Origin: Cynocephalus volans
Lineage: Eukaryota > Chordata > Mammalia > Dermoptera > Cynocephalidae
Assembly (NCBI RefSeq): GCF_027409185.1
Contig: NC_084464.1
Coordinates: 74,458,095 to 74,522,094 of the forward strand
Direction of reading: 5' to 3'
Length of the DNA stretch: 64,000 nt
This document shows positions 1-11,068 of this stretch, piece by piece. Positions within the stretch are counted from its first letter, which is position 1. Each line of letters starts with the position of its first letter. The notes below the pieces were generated by a model, which had not been told where the DNA came from, made no database searches, and saw only the letters and a list, made by a program, of their open reading frames with translations. Made by a program: the position numbers and the translations under genes.

Positions 1-1760
1 TAGAAATAAAACACACCAAAATTTGTGGGATGCAGCAAAGGCAATTATAAAAAGGAAGTATATAGCAATAAACACCTGCATCAAAAAAGAAAAATGACCT
101 CAGATAAAAGACCTAATGTTACACTCCAAGAAACTAAAGAAGGAAGAAAAATCAAAGCCCAAAATTGATAGAAAGAATGAAATAACAAATATGAAGCAGA
201 AATATGGACTATAAAAATAATTGCAAAAATCAACAAAACTAGGAGTTGGTTTTATGAAAAGATCAACAAAAATGACAAATCATTAGCTAAACTAAGAAAA
301 AAAAGAGAGCTAACTCAAATAAATAAAACCAGAAATAAAAAAGGATAAATTACAGTTGAGACCACAGTTATACAAATGACCATGAGAGACTACTATGAAC
401 AAAGACTACTATGAACAACCATATACTAACAAATTGGATAACCCAGAAGAAATGAACAAATTCCTAAGCACACATAACCTACCAAGACTGAATTATGAAG
501 AAATAAAAAAATCTGAACAGACCATTAACGAGTAAGGAGATTGAATCAGTAATAAAAAGTCACCCATCAAAGTAAAGCCCAGGACCTAATGGCTTTAGTA
601 GTAAATTCTAGCAAACATTTAAAGAATAACTAATAGCAAACCTCAAACTCTTCCAGAAAATTCAAGAGGAAGAAATACTTCCAAACTCACTTTACAAGGT
701 CAGTGTTACCCTGGAAACCAAACAAAACAAGGATAAGATTTTAAAAAAAAAAAAAATGACAATTTAACATTCCTGATAAGCGTAGATGCAAAAGTCCTCA
801 ACAAAACGCTAGTAAACTGAATTTAATAGCACGTTGAAAAAATCATTCAAAATGATCAAGTCGGATTTATAGCAGAAATGCAAGAATACTTCAACATATG
901 CAAATCTATAAATCTATAAATCTGATACAACATTATAAGGGTAAAGGGTAAAAAACATATGATCACCTCAATAGATACAGAAAAAGTATTTGACAAATTT
1001 CAGCATCCCTTCATGATAAAGACCTTTAACAAATTAGGAATAGAAGGAAAGAATCTCAACACAACAAAAGCCATATATGACAAACCCACCACCAACATCA
1101 TCCTGAATGAGGAATAACTGAAAGCTTTTCTTTTAAGAACAGGAAAAAAACAAGGTTGTCCACTCTCACCACTCCTATTCACCACAGTATTGGAAGAATT
1201 AGACAGAGAAATCAGGCAAGAGAAAGAAATAAATGTCATATGAATTTGAAAAGACAAATTCAAATTGTCACTGTTCTCAGATGACATAATCCTATATATA
1301 GAAAATCCACAACCTCTATCAAAAAACTTCTAGAGCTCATAAACAAATTCGGAAAAGCTGCAGAATACAAAATTAACACCCCCAAATCAGTAGGTTCTTA
1401 TACACCAACAACAAAAAGGAGAAAAAGAAATTGAGAAAGCAAGCCCATTTACAATAGCTACTGAAAGAATTAGATACTTAGGAATAAATCTGAAGAAAGA
1501 TGTGAAAGATTTCTTCAATAAGAACTACATAACACTGCTGTAAGAAATTAAAGAGGACACCAAAAGATGGAAAGACATTCCATGTTCATGGATTGGAAGA
1601 ATTAATGTTGTGAAAATGTCAATTATACCTAAAGTGATCTACAGATTCAGTGCACTCTCCATCAAAATAGCAATGACATCCTTCACAGAAAAAGAAAAAA
1701 AAAATCTTAACTTTGTATGGAAAAACAAAAGACTCTGAATGGGAAAGCAATCCCAAACAA

Positions 1761-1801
1761 TCAGTCAATCAGTCAATCAATCATCAATCAATCAATCAAT
1801 A
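1761..1801. repeat. (TCAA)n tetranucleotide repeat inside L1
   Basis: About ten imperfect TCAA/TCAG units sit exactly where part of L1 ORF2 is missing, between the thumb-region sequence ending in a run of lysine codons and the sequence encoding KFLEES. The repeat probably arose with, or after, an internal deletion. Confidence 0.8.
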
Positions 1802-2704
1802 AGACCTGAAACTATAAAATTCCTAGAAGAAAGCATAGGACGAGGCAAAGACGTTATGAATAAGTCCCCCAAAGCACAAGCAACATCAACAACAAAAATA
1901 AACAAATGGGATTATATCAAACTAAAAAGCTTCTGTGCAGCTAAGGAAACAATCAACAGACAGAAAAGGCAACTTAAAGAATGGGAGAAAATATTTTTAA
2001 ACTATACATTTGACAGAGAATTAATATCCAGAATACTCAAACAACTTCATAGTAAAAAACAACAACAACAACAAATAATACAATTAAAAAATGAGCAAAG
2101 AAGCTGAATCTACATTTCTCAAAGGAAGACATACAAATGGCCAACAGGTACATAAAAAAACGCTCAACATCACTAATCATCAGGGAAATGCAAACCAAAA
2201 CCACATTGAGATATCATCTCACCCCAATTAGACCGGCTATTATCAAAAAGACTGAGAATAGCAATTGCTGGTGTGGATGTGGAGAAATGGGAAGTCCATA
2301 CTGCTGTTGGGACTGTCAATTCATGCAGCCATTATAGACAACAATATGGAGGTTTCTCAAACAACTACAGGTAGAACTACCATACGATCCGGCAATCTCA
2401 CTTCTGGGTATATACCCAAAGGAATGGAAATCATCATGTCGAAGGGATTCCTGCAGTTTCATGTTCATTGCAGCTCTATTTACAATAGCCAAGATATGGA
2501 ACCAACCAAAATGTCCATTGATGGATGACTGGATAAGGAAAGTATGGTATCTATAAACAATGAAATGCTACTCAGCAATAAAAAAGAATTAAATTCTGCC
2601 ACTCACAGCAACATAGATAAGCTTGGAGAAAAATAATTTTAAGTGAAATAAGTCAGGCACAGAAAGAGAGATACTGCACGTTCTCACTCATAAGTGGGAG
2701 CTAA

Positions 2705-2762
2705 GAAAGAAGGAAGGAAGAAAGGGAGATGGAAGGAAGGAAGGAAGGAAGGAAGGAAGAAA
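2705..2762. repeat. (GGAA)n microsatellite in L1 3' UTR
   Basis: A purine-only GGAA/GAAA tract follows the L1 ORF2 end. A related tract lies at the same place in the L1 at 16,998-17,095, so this microsatellite is seeded by the L1 3' UTR itself. Confidence 0.85.
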
Positions 2763-3027
2763 AAGACAGACCACAATAAAACATTGAACTTTCAGAAGGA
2801 AAGAACAGATCTATAATTACTAGAGGTGGGAAAGGGGGAGATGGAGGGAGTACATGGAATAATTGGTTAAGGGACATAAAAAAGTAATTGTGATCTGTAA
2901 TGACAAACATGCTAATCATATTGATTTGATCATCACATACTGTACACTAATACTGATATTCAACTCTGTACCTCATAAATACATATAATCAATTGTGTTT
3001 CAATTCAAAAAATAAACTAAAAAACAA

Positions 3028-4490
3028 TAAGATCTGTAACAAGGCAAGGATTTTCACTCTTATCACTTCTATTCTATATAGCACTGAAAGTTCTAGCCAG
3101 AACAATTAGGGAAGAAAAAAAAATAAAAGATATCCAAATTGGAAAGAAAGAAGTTAACTTGCCTGTTTGTAGACAACGTGATCTTATATATAGAAAACCC
3201 TAAAGAATCCGCCAAAAAAGCTGGTAGAAATGTTAAACTAATTTAGTAAAGTTCCAAGATAAAAAGTTAACCCTCAAAACTCTATAGCATTTTTATACAC
3301 TAACACAAACTATCTGAAAAAAAATCAAGAAAACATTCCCATTTATGATAGCTAAAAAAAAATTACATAAAATAAATTTAATGAGGGAGATAAAACATCT
3401 CTACACTTAAAGTATAAAACATTTACAAAAAAATTGAAGAAGACACAAATACATGGAAAAATATATTGTTTTCATGGACTGGAAGAATTACTATTGCTAA
3501 AATGTCCATACTACTCAAAGCAGTCTACCAATTCTATGAAAACTCTAACAAAATGCCAATGACATTTTTCACAAAACTTTTTTTAAAATCCTAAAATTTG
3601 AATGGAACAATAAATGATCCCAAATAACAACAACAGAAAAAAATCTTGAGTAAAAAGAATAAAGCTGTAGGCATTACATTACCTGACTTTAAAATGTACT
3701 ACAAAGCTATAATATTCAAAACAGCATTGCACTGGCATAAAAATAGACACATCAACCAATAGAACAGAATAGATAGCCCAAAAATAAACCCATGCATTTA
3801 CAGCCAAGTGATTTTTGACAGTTTCCAAGAACACACAGGGAAAAAATCGTTTTTCAATAAATAAGGTTGGGAAAACTGAATACCCACCTGCAGAAAAATA
3901 AAATTAGAACCTTAAGTCACACCAACACTTGTTACCTTTCTTCTTTTTGATGATAGTCATTCTAAGAGGTGTGAAGTGATATCCCATTGTGGTTTTAATT
4001 TGCATTTTCCTGGTGATTGGTGGTGTTGGACAGTTTTTCACATATCTGTTGGTCATTTGTATGACTGCTACGGTTTGAATGGTCCCCAAAAGTTTGTGTT
4101 GGAAAGTTGATCCCCAGTGCAACAGTATAACTCAAAATGAATTAAACATAAGAACTGACATGGTAAAACTACTAGAAGAAAGCATAGAGAGAAAACTAAG
4201 TGACACTGGTCTAGGCAATGCTTTCTTGGAAATGACTTTAAATGCACAGGCAACAGAAGCAAAAATAGATAAATGGGATAACATCAAACTAAAAAGCATC
4301 TACACTGCAAAGGTAACAATTAGCAGAGTAAAGAGACAACCCGGAGATTGGGAGAAAATATTTGTACATCAAACATAGAATAAGGAGCAAATACTCAAAA
4401 TATACAAAATAATTCAAGCTACTCATTTAAATAACCCTATTAAAAATGGTGATAAGACCTGAATAATCATTTCTCAAAAGAAGACATTTT
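3028..4490. mobile_element. Rearranged old L1 fragments
   Basis: Three L1 ORF2 pieces are out of order. 3,028-3,902 is + strand and runs from the RT region to the segment before the C-terminal domain. 3,903-4,072 is minus strand ([18 protein letters not shown] block). 4,129-4,490 is + strand and lies upstream of the inverted block in normal L1 order. A 56-bp LTR-like piece separates the second and third. The order suggests an inversion plus a later insertion or deletion. No frame is intact. Confidence 0.75.
4073..4128 (+). mobile_element. LTR 5'-end fragment, ERVL-MaLR-like
   Basis: The sequence TACGGTTTGAATGGTCCCC and the following bases resemble the start of MaLR-type LTRs, as in the better preserved LTR at 33,497. 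Only about 56 bp remain, so the family is uncertain. Confidence 0.45.
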
Positions 4491-4640
4491 CTTAGTCCAT
4501 TTTGTGCTGGTATAACAGAATACCTGAGACTGGGTAATTTATAATAAACAGAAATTATTTTTTTTTATAGTTTTGGAGGCTGGGAAGTCCAAGATCGAGG
4601 GTGGTCTGGCATCTTGGTGAGGCCCTTGGATTACATGTTA
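4491..4640 (-). mobile_element. ERVL-MaLR LTR 3' portion, antisense
   Basis: The sequence begins TTAGTCCATTTTGTGCTGG and continues with AGACTGGGTAATTTATAAT, the reverse complement of the conserved 3' end of MST/THE-like MaLR LTRs (polyadenylation region and terminal CA). No internal retroviral genes are present. Confidence 0.6.
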
Positions 4641-5570
4641 AGTAGCAAGGAGTATAGACTGTAAGGGTATAGAAGAAAGAAATTATTAAGAATTAGAGTA
4701 GTTAAAGAGGGCTTCATAGAAGAATAGAATCTTGATTCTTTAACTTTTTTTTCAAAATTAAAGGGGCAAAGAGATACATAGAAAGGCTTAACATTATTCA
4801 TTTATTCATTCCTTACCTTGTATATCTTCTCAGCATTTATAAAATGTAAAAGACACTATGTGCAGCAGTGAGGGCAGTGTTTTGATTCATCTTAGTATTT
4901 CTCACAGTGTCTTATATAGAAGAGGAACTTGGTGAATATATGTATTACACTCAATTTAATTTATGGCTAGGAAATAACCTGCAAAAAAAAAGAACTGGAG
5001 AGTGAAATTATCACTTTGCAATTATGGGTTGATGAAATAAATTGTTCCGGCTCCAGAGAAGCATAACTATGCCTAGGTGGATAGGCTGAAGAAACATTAT
5101 GGAACATCTTAAAAGACTAGTGAGAAATGTGTGTTTTATGTAGTTAAATTGTTCTGGATTGGGAAATCACATTCTAATACTGTTTTAGGAAAATTGCAAG
5201 GATACTGCAAAAAATTATTGGTAAGATTCATATTATCTTTCAATTCTATTTTTCCACGACCTTTTTGAAGTATCCTGGTATTCTGGCAACAAAAAGCAGT
5301 CGATTGAAGAGGTACAAAGCGGAGGCAAGTCGGAAGCTGTTGCATGATCTAGAGCACCTAGCTCTACTTCCGATTTATCAGTTTTCTAGATTGAATCATT
5401 CCCTTTGCGATTTTGTCTTTAGTCTCCATCAGAATTTGAGGAGACTAAGTTTATTCTAACTCTAGAACACCGGGTCATTGGTAAAGATGAGAACCTGGTC
5501 ATTTTTCCTTTACCCATATCAACGCTCTTATATCAGCAACTAACATTGTTTTTTAAACTTTCACAAAGAT
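4641..5570. other. Anonymous intergenic sequence
   Basis: No convincing gene, RNA gene or recognisable repeat was seen. The short open frames at 5,136-5,459 overlap on both strands and have no recognisable homology. Confidence 0.6.
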
Positions 5571-5749
5571 TTATTTTTAAGTTGACTTTATTATTATTAG
5601 CATATTCATTATTACAAATCATGCTTTTTCTTTATGCCCTTTACCCGACCTGTCCCTTCCCAAACGCCCTCTCTCCCCCATCTCCATTAACCTTAGGTTT
5701 GTTCTCTCCTTCTGAAAGTTCAATGAATTGTTGCAGTCTTTTCTTTCTT
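5571..5749 (-). mobile_element. Old L1 3' UTR fragment
   Basis: Read on the minus strand, the segment matches the L1 3' UTR seen at 17,110-17,270: a GAACTTTC-type motif, a pyrimidine-poor G-rich stretch, then the sequence around the last 100 bp. It was part of the target locus into which the L1 at 5,764 inserted. Confidence 0.65.
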
Positions 5750-5763
5750 TTAGGTTCACTTTA

Positions 5764-5953
5764 TTTTATTTTATTTTTTTTTTAATTTTGTTTTGTCGAT
5801 ATACATTGTGGCTGATTATTACTCCCCATCACCAAAACCTCCCTCCCTTCTCCCTCCCCCCTCCCCCCCAACAATGTCCTTTCTGTTTGCTTGTCGTATC
5901 AACTTCAAATAATTGTGGTTGTTATATCTTCTTCCCCCCCCCCCCCCCCCCCG

Positions 5954-5999
<46 letters not shown>

Positions 6000-6072
6000 T
6001 TAAAACGGTGAAAGATTTATGCGATCTGAAGAGAAACCAGAGTATAGTGTGTGTGAATTTATATATTAATTT
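5764..6072 (-). repeat. L1 3' UTR with poly-G tract and (CA)n
   Basis: On the sense strand, a CA dinucleotide repeat is followed at once by a run of about 18 G (5,935-5,952 as C on +), then a second purine-rich G block near 5,845-5,870, then the A-rich tail. A G-rich polypurine tract is a typical L1 3' UTR feature and can form G-quadruplexes. The + strand shows the same parts as poly-C followed by (GT)n. Confidence 0.85.
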
Positions 6073-9000
6073 TTAGCTCCCACCAATAAGTGAGAACATG
6101 TGGTATTTCTCTTTCTGTGCCTGACTTGTTTCACTTAATATAATTCTCTCAAGGTCCATCCATGTTGTTGCAAATGGCAGTATTTCATTCGTTTTTATAG
6201 CTGAGTAGTATTCCATTGTGTAGATGTACCACATTTTCCGTATCCACTCATCCGATGATGGGCATTTGGGCTGGTTCCAACTCTTGGCTATTGTAAAGAG
6301 TGCTGCGATAAACATTGGGAAACAGGTATACCTTCGACTTGATGATTTCCATTCCTCTGGGTATATACCCAACAGTGGGATAGCTGGGTCGTATGGTAGA
6401 TCTATCTGCAATTGTTTGAGGAACCTCCATACCATTTTCCATAGAGGCTGCACCATTTTGCAGTCCCACCAACAATGTATGAGAGTTCCTTTTTCTCCGC
6501 AGCCTTGCCAGCATTTATCGTTCACAGTCTTTTGGATTTTAGCCATCCTAACTGGGGTTAGATGGTATCTCAATGTGGTTTTGATTTGCATTTCCCGGAT
6601 GCTAAGTGATGTTGAGCATTTTTTCATATGTCTGTTTTCCATTAGTATATCTTCCTTAGAGAAATGCCTACTTAGCTCTTTTGCCCATTTTTTAATTGGG
6701 TTGTTTGTTTTCTTCTTGTACAGTTGTTTGAGTTCCTTATATATTCTGGATATTAATCCTTTGTCAGATATATATTTTGCAAATATTTTCTCCCACTCTG
6801 TTGGTTGTCTTTTAACTCTGTTAATTGTTTCTTTTGCTGTGCAGAAGCTTTTTAGTTTGATATAATCCCATTTGTTTATTTTTCCTTTGGTTGCCCATGC
6901 TTTTGGGGTCGTATTCATGAAGTCTGTGTCCAGTCCTATTTCCTGAAGTGTTTCTCCTATGTTTTCTTTAAGAAGTTTTATTGTTTCAGGGTATATAATT
7001 AAATCCTTAATCCATTTTGAGTTGATTTTAGTATATGGTGAGAGGTATAGGTCTAGTTTCTTTCTCCTGCATATGGATATCCAGTTATCACAGCACCATT
7101 TGCTGAAGAGGCAGTCCCTTCCCCAGTGAATAGGCTTGGTGCCTTTGTCAAAGATCAGATGGCAGTAAGTGTGTGGGTTGATTTCTGGATTCTCTATTCT
7201 ATTCCATTGATTGGTGTGTGTGTTTTTATGCCAGTACCATACTGTTTTGGTTATTATAGCTTTGTAGTATAGCTTAAAGTCAGGTAGTGTTATGCCTCCA
7301 GCTTTATATTTTTTTCTCAGCATTGCTTTGGCTTTGCGTGGTCTTTTATTATTCTATATAAATGTCTGGATAGTTCTTTCCATTTCTGAGAAAAATGTCT
7401 TTGGAATTTTGATGGGGATTGCATTGAATTTGTATATCACTTTGGGTAGTATGGACATTTTCACTACGTTGATTCTTCCAATCCAAGAGCATGGGATATG
7501 TTTCCATCTTCTTGTATCCTCTCTAATTTCTCTCAGCAGTGGTTTGTAGTTCTCATTATAGAGATTTTTCACCTCCTTGGTTAACTCAATTCCTAAGTAT
7601 TTTATTTTTTTGGTGGCTATAGTAAATGGGCAGGCTTTCTTGACTTCTCTTTCTGCATGTTCACTATTGGAGAAAAGAAATGCTACTGATTTTTGTGTGT
7701 TGATTTTGTATCCTGCTACTGTGCTGAAATCATTTATCAATTCCAACCGTTTTTTTGTAGAGGTTTTAGGCTGTTCGATATATAGGATCATGTCATCTGC
7801 AAACAGGGACAGTTTGACTTCATCTTTTCCAATCTGGATGCCCTTTATTTCTTTCTCTTCTCTGATTGCTCTGGCTAGTACTTCCAACACTATGTTGAAT
7901 AAGAGTGGTGAGAGTGGGCATCCTTGTCTAGTTGCTGTTCTTAAAGGAAAAGCTTTCAGCTTTTCCCCATTCAGGATGATATTGGCTGTGGGTTTGGCAT
8001 ATATGGCTTTTATTATGTTGAGATACTTTCCCTCTATACCTAACTTATAGAGAGTCTTTGTCATGAATGAGTGCTGAACTTTATCAAATGCTTTTTCAGC
8101 ATCTATAGAGATGATCATATGGTCCTTGTGTTTGAGTTTATTAATATGGTGTATCACATTTATTGATTTGGGTATGTTGAACCAACCTTGCATCCCTGGG
8201 ATGAATCCCACTTGATCGTGATGAATAATTTTACGTATGTGTTGCTGTATTCTGTTTGCTAGTAATTTAGTGAGGATTTTTGCATCTATATTCATCAAGG
8301 ATATCGGCCTGTAGTTTTCTTTTTTGGTTATATCTTTACCTGGTTTTGGTATCAGGATGATGTTTGCTTCATAGAATGAGTTTGGGAGATTTGCGTCCAT
8401 TTCAATCTTTTGGAATAGTTTGTAAAGAATCGGTGTCAATTCCTCTTTGAATGTTTGGTAAAATTCTGCTGTGAATCCATCTGGTCCTGGGCTTTTCTTT
8501 GTTGGGAGCCTACTGATAACAGCTTCAATCTCCTTTATTGTTATTGGTCTGTTCAAATTTTCTACGTCTTCACGGTTCAGTTTTGGGAGCTTGTGTGTGT
8601 CCAGAAATTTATCCATTTCCTCCAGATTTTCAAATTTGTTGGCGTATAGTTGTTTATAGTAGTCTCGAATGATTCCTTGTATTTCAGATGAATCAGTTGT
8701 AATATCACCTTTTTCATTTCTAATTTTTGTTATTTGAGTCTTCTCTCTTCTTTTTTTTGTTAGCCATGCTAATGGTTTGTCAATTTTATTTATCTTTTCA
8801 AAAAACCAACTTTTTGATTCGTTGATCTTTTGAATTGTTTTTTGGTTTTCAATTTCATTCAGTTCTGCTCTGATCTTAATGATTTCTTTCCGTCTGCTAA
8901 CTTTAGGTTTGGATTGTTCTTGTTTTTCTAGTTCTTTAAGGTGAAGTGTTAGGTTGTTCACTTGCCATCTTTCTATTCTTCTGAAGTGAGCGTTTAATGC

Positions 9001-9900
9001 GATAAATTTTCCCCTCAATACTGCTTTTGCAGTATCCCACAGGTTTTGGTATGACGTATCATTGTTTTCATTAGTTTCAATAAATTTTTTGATTTCCTGC
9101 TTGATTTCTTCTTGGACCCATATGTCATTAAGTAGAATGCTGTTTAATTTCCATGTGTTTGTATATTTTCCAGAGTTTCGTTTGTTATTAATTTCTAGTT
9201 TTAATCCATTGTGGTCTGAGAAGATACATGGGATAATTGCAATTTTTTAAAATTTATTGAGACTTGATTTGTGACCTAATATGTGATCTATCCTGGAGAA
9301 TGATCCATGTGCTGATGAGAAGAATGAATATTCTGAGGTTGTTGGGTGGAATGTTCTGTAGATATCTGCCAATTCCAATTGGTCTAGAGTCTTGTTTAGA
9401 TCTTGTGTTTCTCTACTGATTCTTTGCCTAGATGATCTGTCTAATATTGATAGTGTGGTGTTCAGGTCCCCTGCAATTATGGTATTAGTGTCTATTTCCT
9501 TCTTTAGGTCTAATAGAGTTTGTTTTATAAATCTGGCTGCTCCAACATTGGGTGCATACATATTTATGATTGTTATGTCTTCTTGATGGATCAGTCCTTT
9601 TATCATTAAGTAGTGTCCCTCATTGTCTCTTTTTATGGTTTTTAGTTTAAAGTCTATTTTGTCAGAAATAAGAATAGCTACTCCAGCTCGTTTTTCTTTT
9701 CTGTTTGCATGGTAAATCTTTTTCCATCCTTTCACTCTTAGTCTGTGTGAATCTTTATGGGTGAGGTGGGTCTCTTGTAGGCAGCATATAGTTGGGTCCT
9801 GCTTTTTGATCCAGTCAGCCAGTCTGTGTCTTTTAATTGGGGAATTTAAGCCTTTTACATTAAGAGTTGTTATTGAAAGGTGTTGATTTATTCCTAGCAT
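6073..9900 (-). pseudogene. L1 ORF2 (endonuclease/reverse transcriptase), two premature stops
   Basis: ORF2p nicks target DNA and reverse-transcribes L1 RNA at the nick. The frame runs from the ATG at 9,900-9,898 to the TAA at 6,075-6,073, about 1,275 codons, the usual L1 ORF2 length. The endonuclease occupies the first about 220 residues, with LNVKGLNSP, CLQETHL, AGDLNTT and SRIDHILGH motifs. The RT follows, with FADDM at the catalytic site, SPGPDGF and [12 protein letters not shown]. The C-terminal domain contains the cysteine-bearing segment [18 protein letters not shown]. The whole frame is in one phase. It is interrupted only by an in-frame TAA at 9,249-9,247, after the endonuclease, and a TAG at 7,356-7,354, after the RT. 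The pieces are otherwise open, so decay is recent. Confidence 0.93.
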
Positions 9901-10087
9901 TTTATTGGTTGTTTGGTTGTCTTAGGTGTCTTTTGTTCCTTGCTTTCTGATTTACCATTTGTTTTCTGTGTTTGTTGGTTCCTTAGGTTGTAGATAGTGT
10001 TTTTGTTAGCTTGTTTTCTCTTCATGAATGCCATTTTTATTATACTAGCGGGTTTAGATTTTTCTTGGGTTTTTATGGCAGTGGTAG

Positions 10088-11068
10088 TTATTTTTCAGGA
10101 ACCAAACCCAGTACTCCCTTGAGGATTTCTTGTAAGGGTGTTCTTGTGGTAGTGAACTCCCGCAGTTTTTGTTTGTCTGAGAAATATACTATTTGCCCCT
10201 CATTTCGGAAGGATAGCCTTGCAGGGTAGAGTATTCTTGGCTGGCAATCTTTGTCTTTTAGTATTTTGAAAATATCATCCCATTCCTTTCTAGCTTTTAG
10301 GGTTTGTGATGAAAAGTCTGATGTTAACCTGATTGGGGCTCCCTTATAGGTGATTTGACGCTTCTCTCTTGCAGCTTTTAAGATTCTCTCTTTGTCTCTG
10401 AGTTTTGCCAATTTGACTATGACATGTCTTGGAGAAGGTCTTTTTGGGTTGAATACATTTGGAGATCGTTGAGCTTCCTGGATCTGAAGATCTGTGACTT
10501 TTCCTATACCTGGGAAGTTTTCCGTCACTATTTTGTTGAATATGTTTTCAATGGAATCTCCATTTTCCTCCCCTTCTGGAATACCCATTACTCGGATATT
10601 TGATCGCTTATGGTTGTCTGATATCTCTCTCAGATTTTCTTCAATGTCATTGATTCTTTTTTCTTTCTTTTTGTCAGCTTGTGTTATTTCAAACAGCCCA
10701 TCTTCAAGTTCAGAGGTTCTCTCTTCAACTTCGACAAGCCTGCTGGTTAAACTCTCCGTTGTGTTTTTTATTTCGTTGAATAACTTCTTCAGTTCAGCAA
10801 GTTCTGCTACATTTTTTTTCAGGACATTGATTTCCTTGTACATTTCCTCTTTCAGATCCTGTATACTTTTCCTCATTTCATCATGATGTCTAGCTGAGTT
10901 TTCTTGTATCTCATTCAGTTTCCTTAGAATTATCACTCGAAATTCCTTGTCAGTCATTTCAAGGGCTTCTTGTTCTATAGGATCTAGAGTTTGAGATTTA
11001 TTAACTTTTGGTGGTGTACTTTCTTGATTTTTTGTATTTCTGGTATCTTTTTTTTGGTGTTTATTCAT
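10088..11068 (-). CDS. L1 ORF1 RNA-binding protein, open frame
   Basis: ORF1p is a trimeric RNA chaperone that coats L1 RNA in the cytoplasm. From the ATG at 11,068-11,066 the frame encodes 326 residues; a GTG upstream in frame would add six, but ATG with A at -3 is preferred. Residues about 40-150 are rich in Glu, Lys and Leu heptads (coiled coil). The RRM follows, with NIRVMGIPEGEE and later PRHVIVKLA. The C-terminal domain contains RQITYKGAPIRLTSDFS and the ARKEWDDIF and RILYPARLSF motifs. The protein ends about 20 residues earlier than the human version I know. No stop or frameshift interrupts it. Its start is followed on the same transcript by ORF2 after a 187-bp spacer. Confidence 0.88.
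   Translation of the reverse strand: MNKHQKKDTRNTKNQESTPPKVNKSQTLDPIEQEALEMTDKEFRVIILRKLNEIQENSARHHDEMRKSIQDLKEEMYKEINVLKKNVAELAELKKLFNEIKNTTESLTSRLVEVEERTSELEDGLFEITQADKKKEKRINDIEENLREISDNHKRSNIRVMGIPEGEENGDSIENIFNKIVTENFPGIGKVTDLQIQEAQRSPNVFNPKRPSPRHVIVKLAKLRDKERILKAAREKRQITYKGAPIRLTSDFSSQTLKARKEWDDIFKILKDKDCQPRILYPARLSFRNEGQIVYFSDKQKLREFTTTRTPLQEILKGVLGLVPEK

Larger units (their letters stand above)
1..3027 (+). mobile_element. Decayed L1 retrotransposon, 5'-truncated by window edge
   Basis: The + strand reads as LINE-1 ORF2 from the endonuclease/RT linker through the reverse transcriptase, the C-terminal region and the 3' UTR. Translatable pieces survive at 1,739-2,107 and 2,137-2,337. 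The first resembles the L1 segment with [14 protein letters not shown], the second the [18 protein letters not shown] block. Many stops and frameshifts break the frame. The 3' UTR ends near 3,027 in an A-rich tail. Part of ORF2 near 1,735-1,800 is missing and replaced by a short tetranucleotide repeat. The copy is clearly older than the L1s at 5,764 and 19,988. Confidence 0.9.

Noticed and set aside
6224..6865. A 213-codon + strand frame
   Set aside because: It is the antisense shadow of L1 ORF2; the minus strand carries the real L1 motifs.
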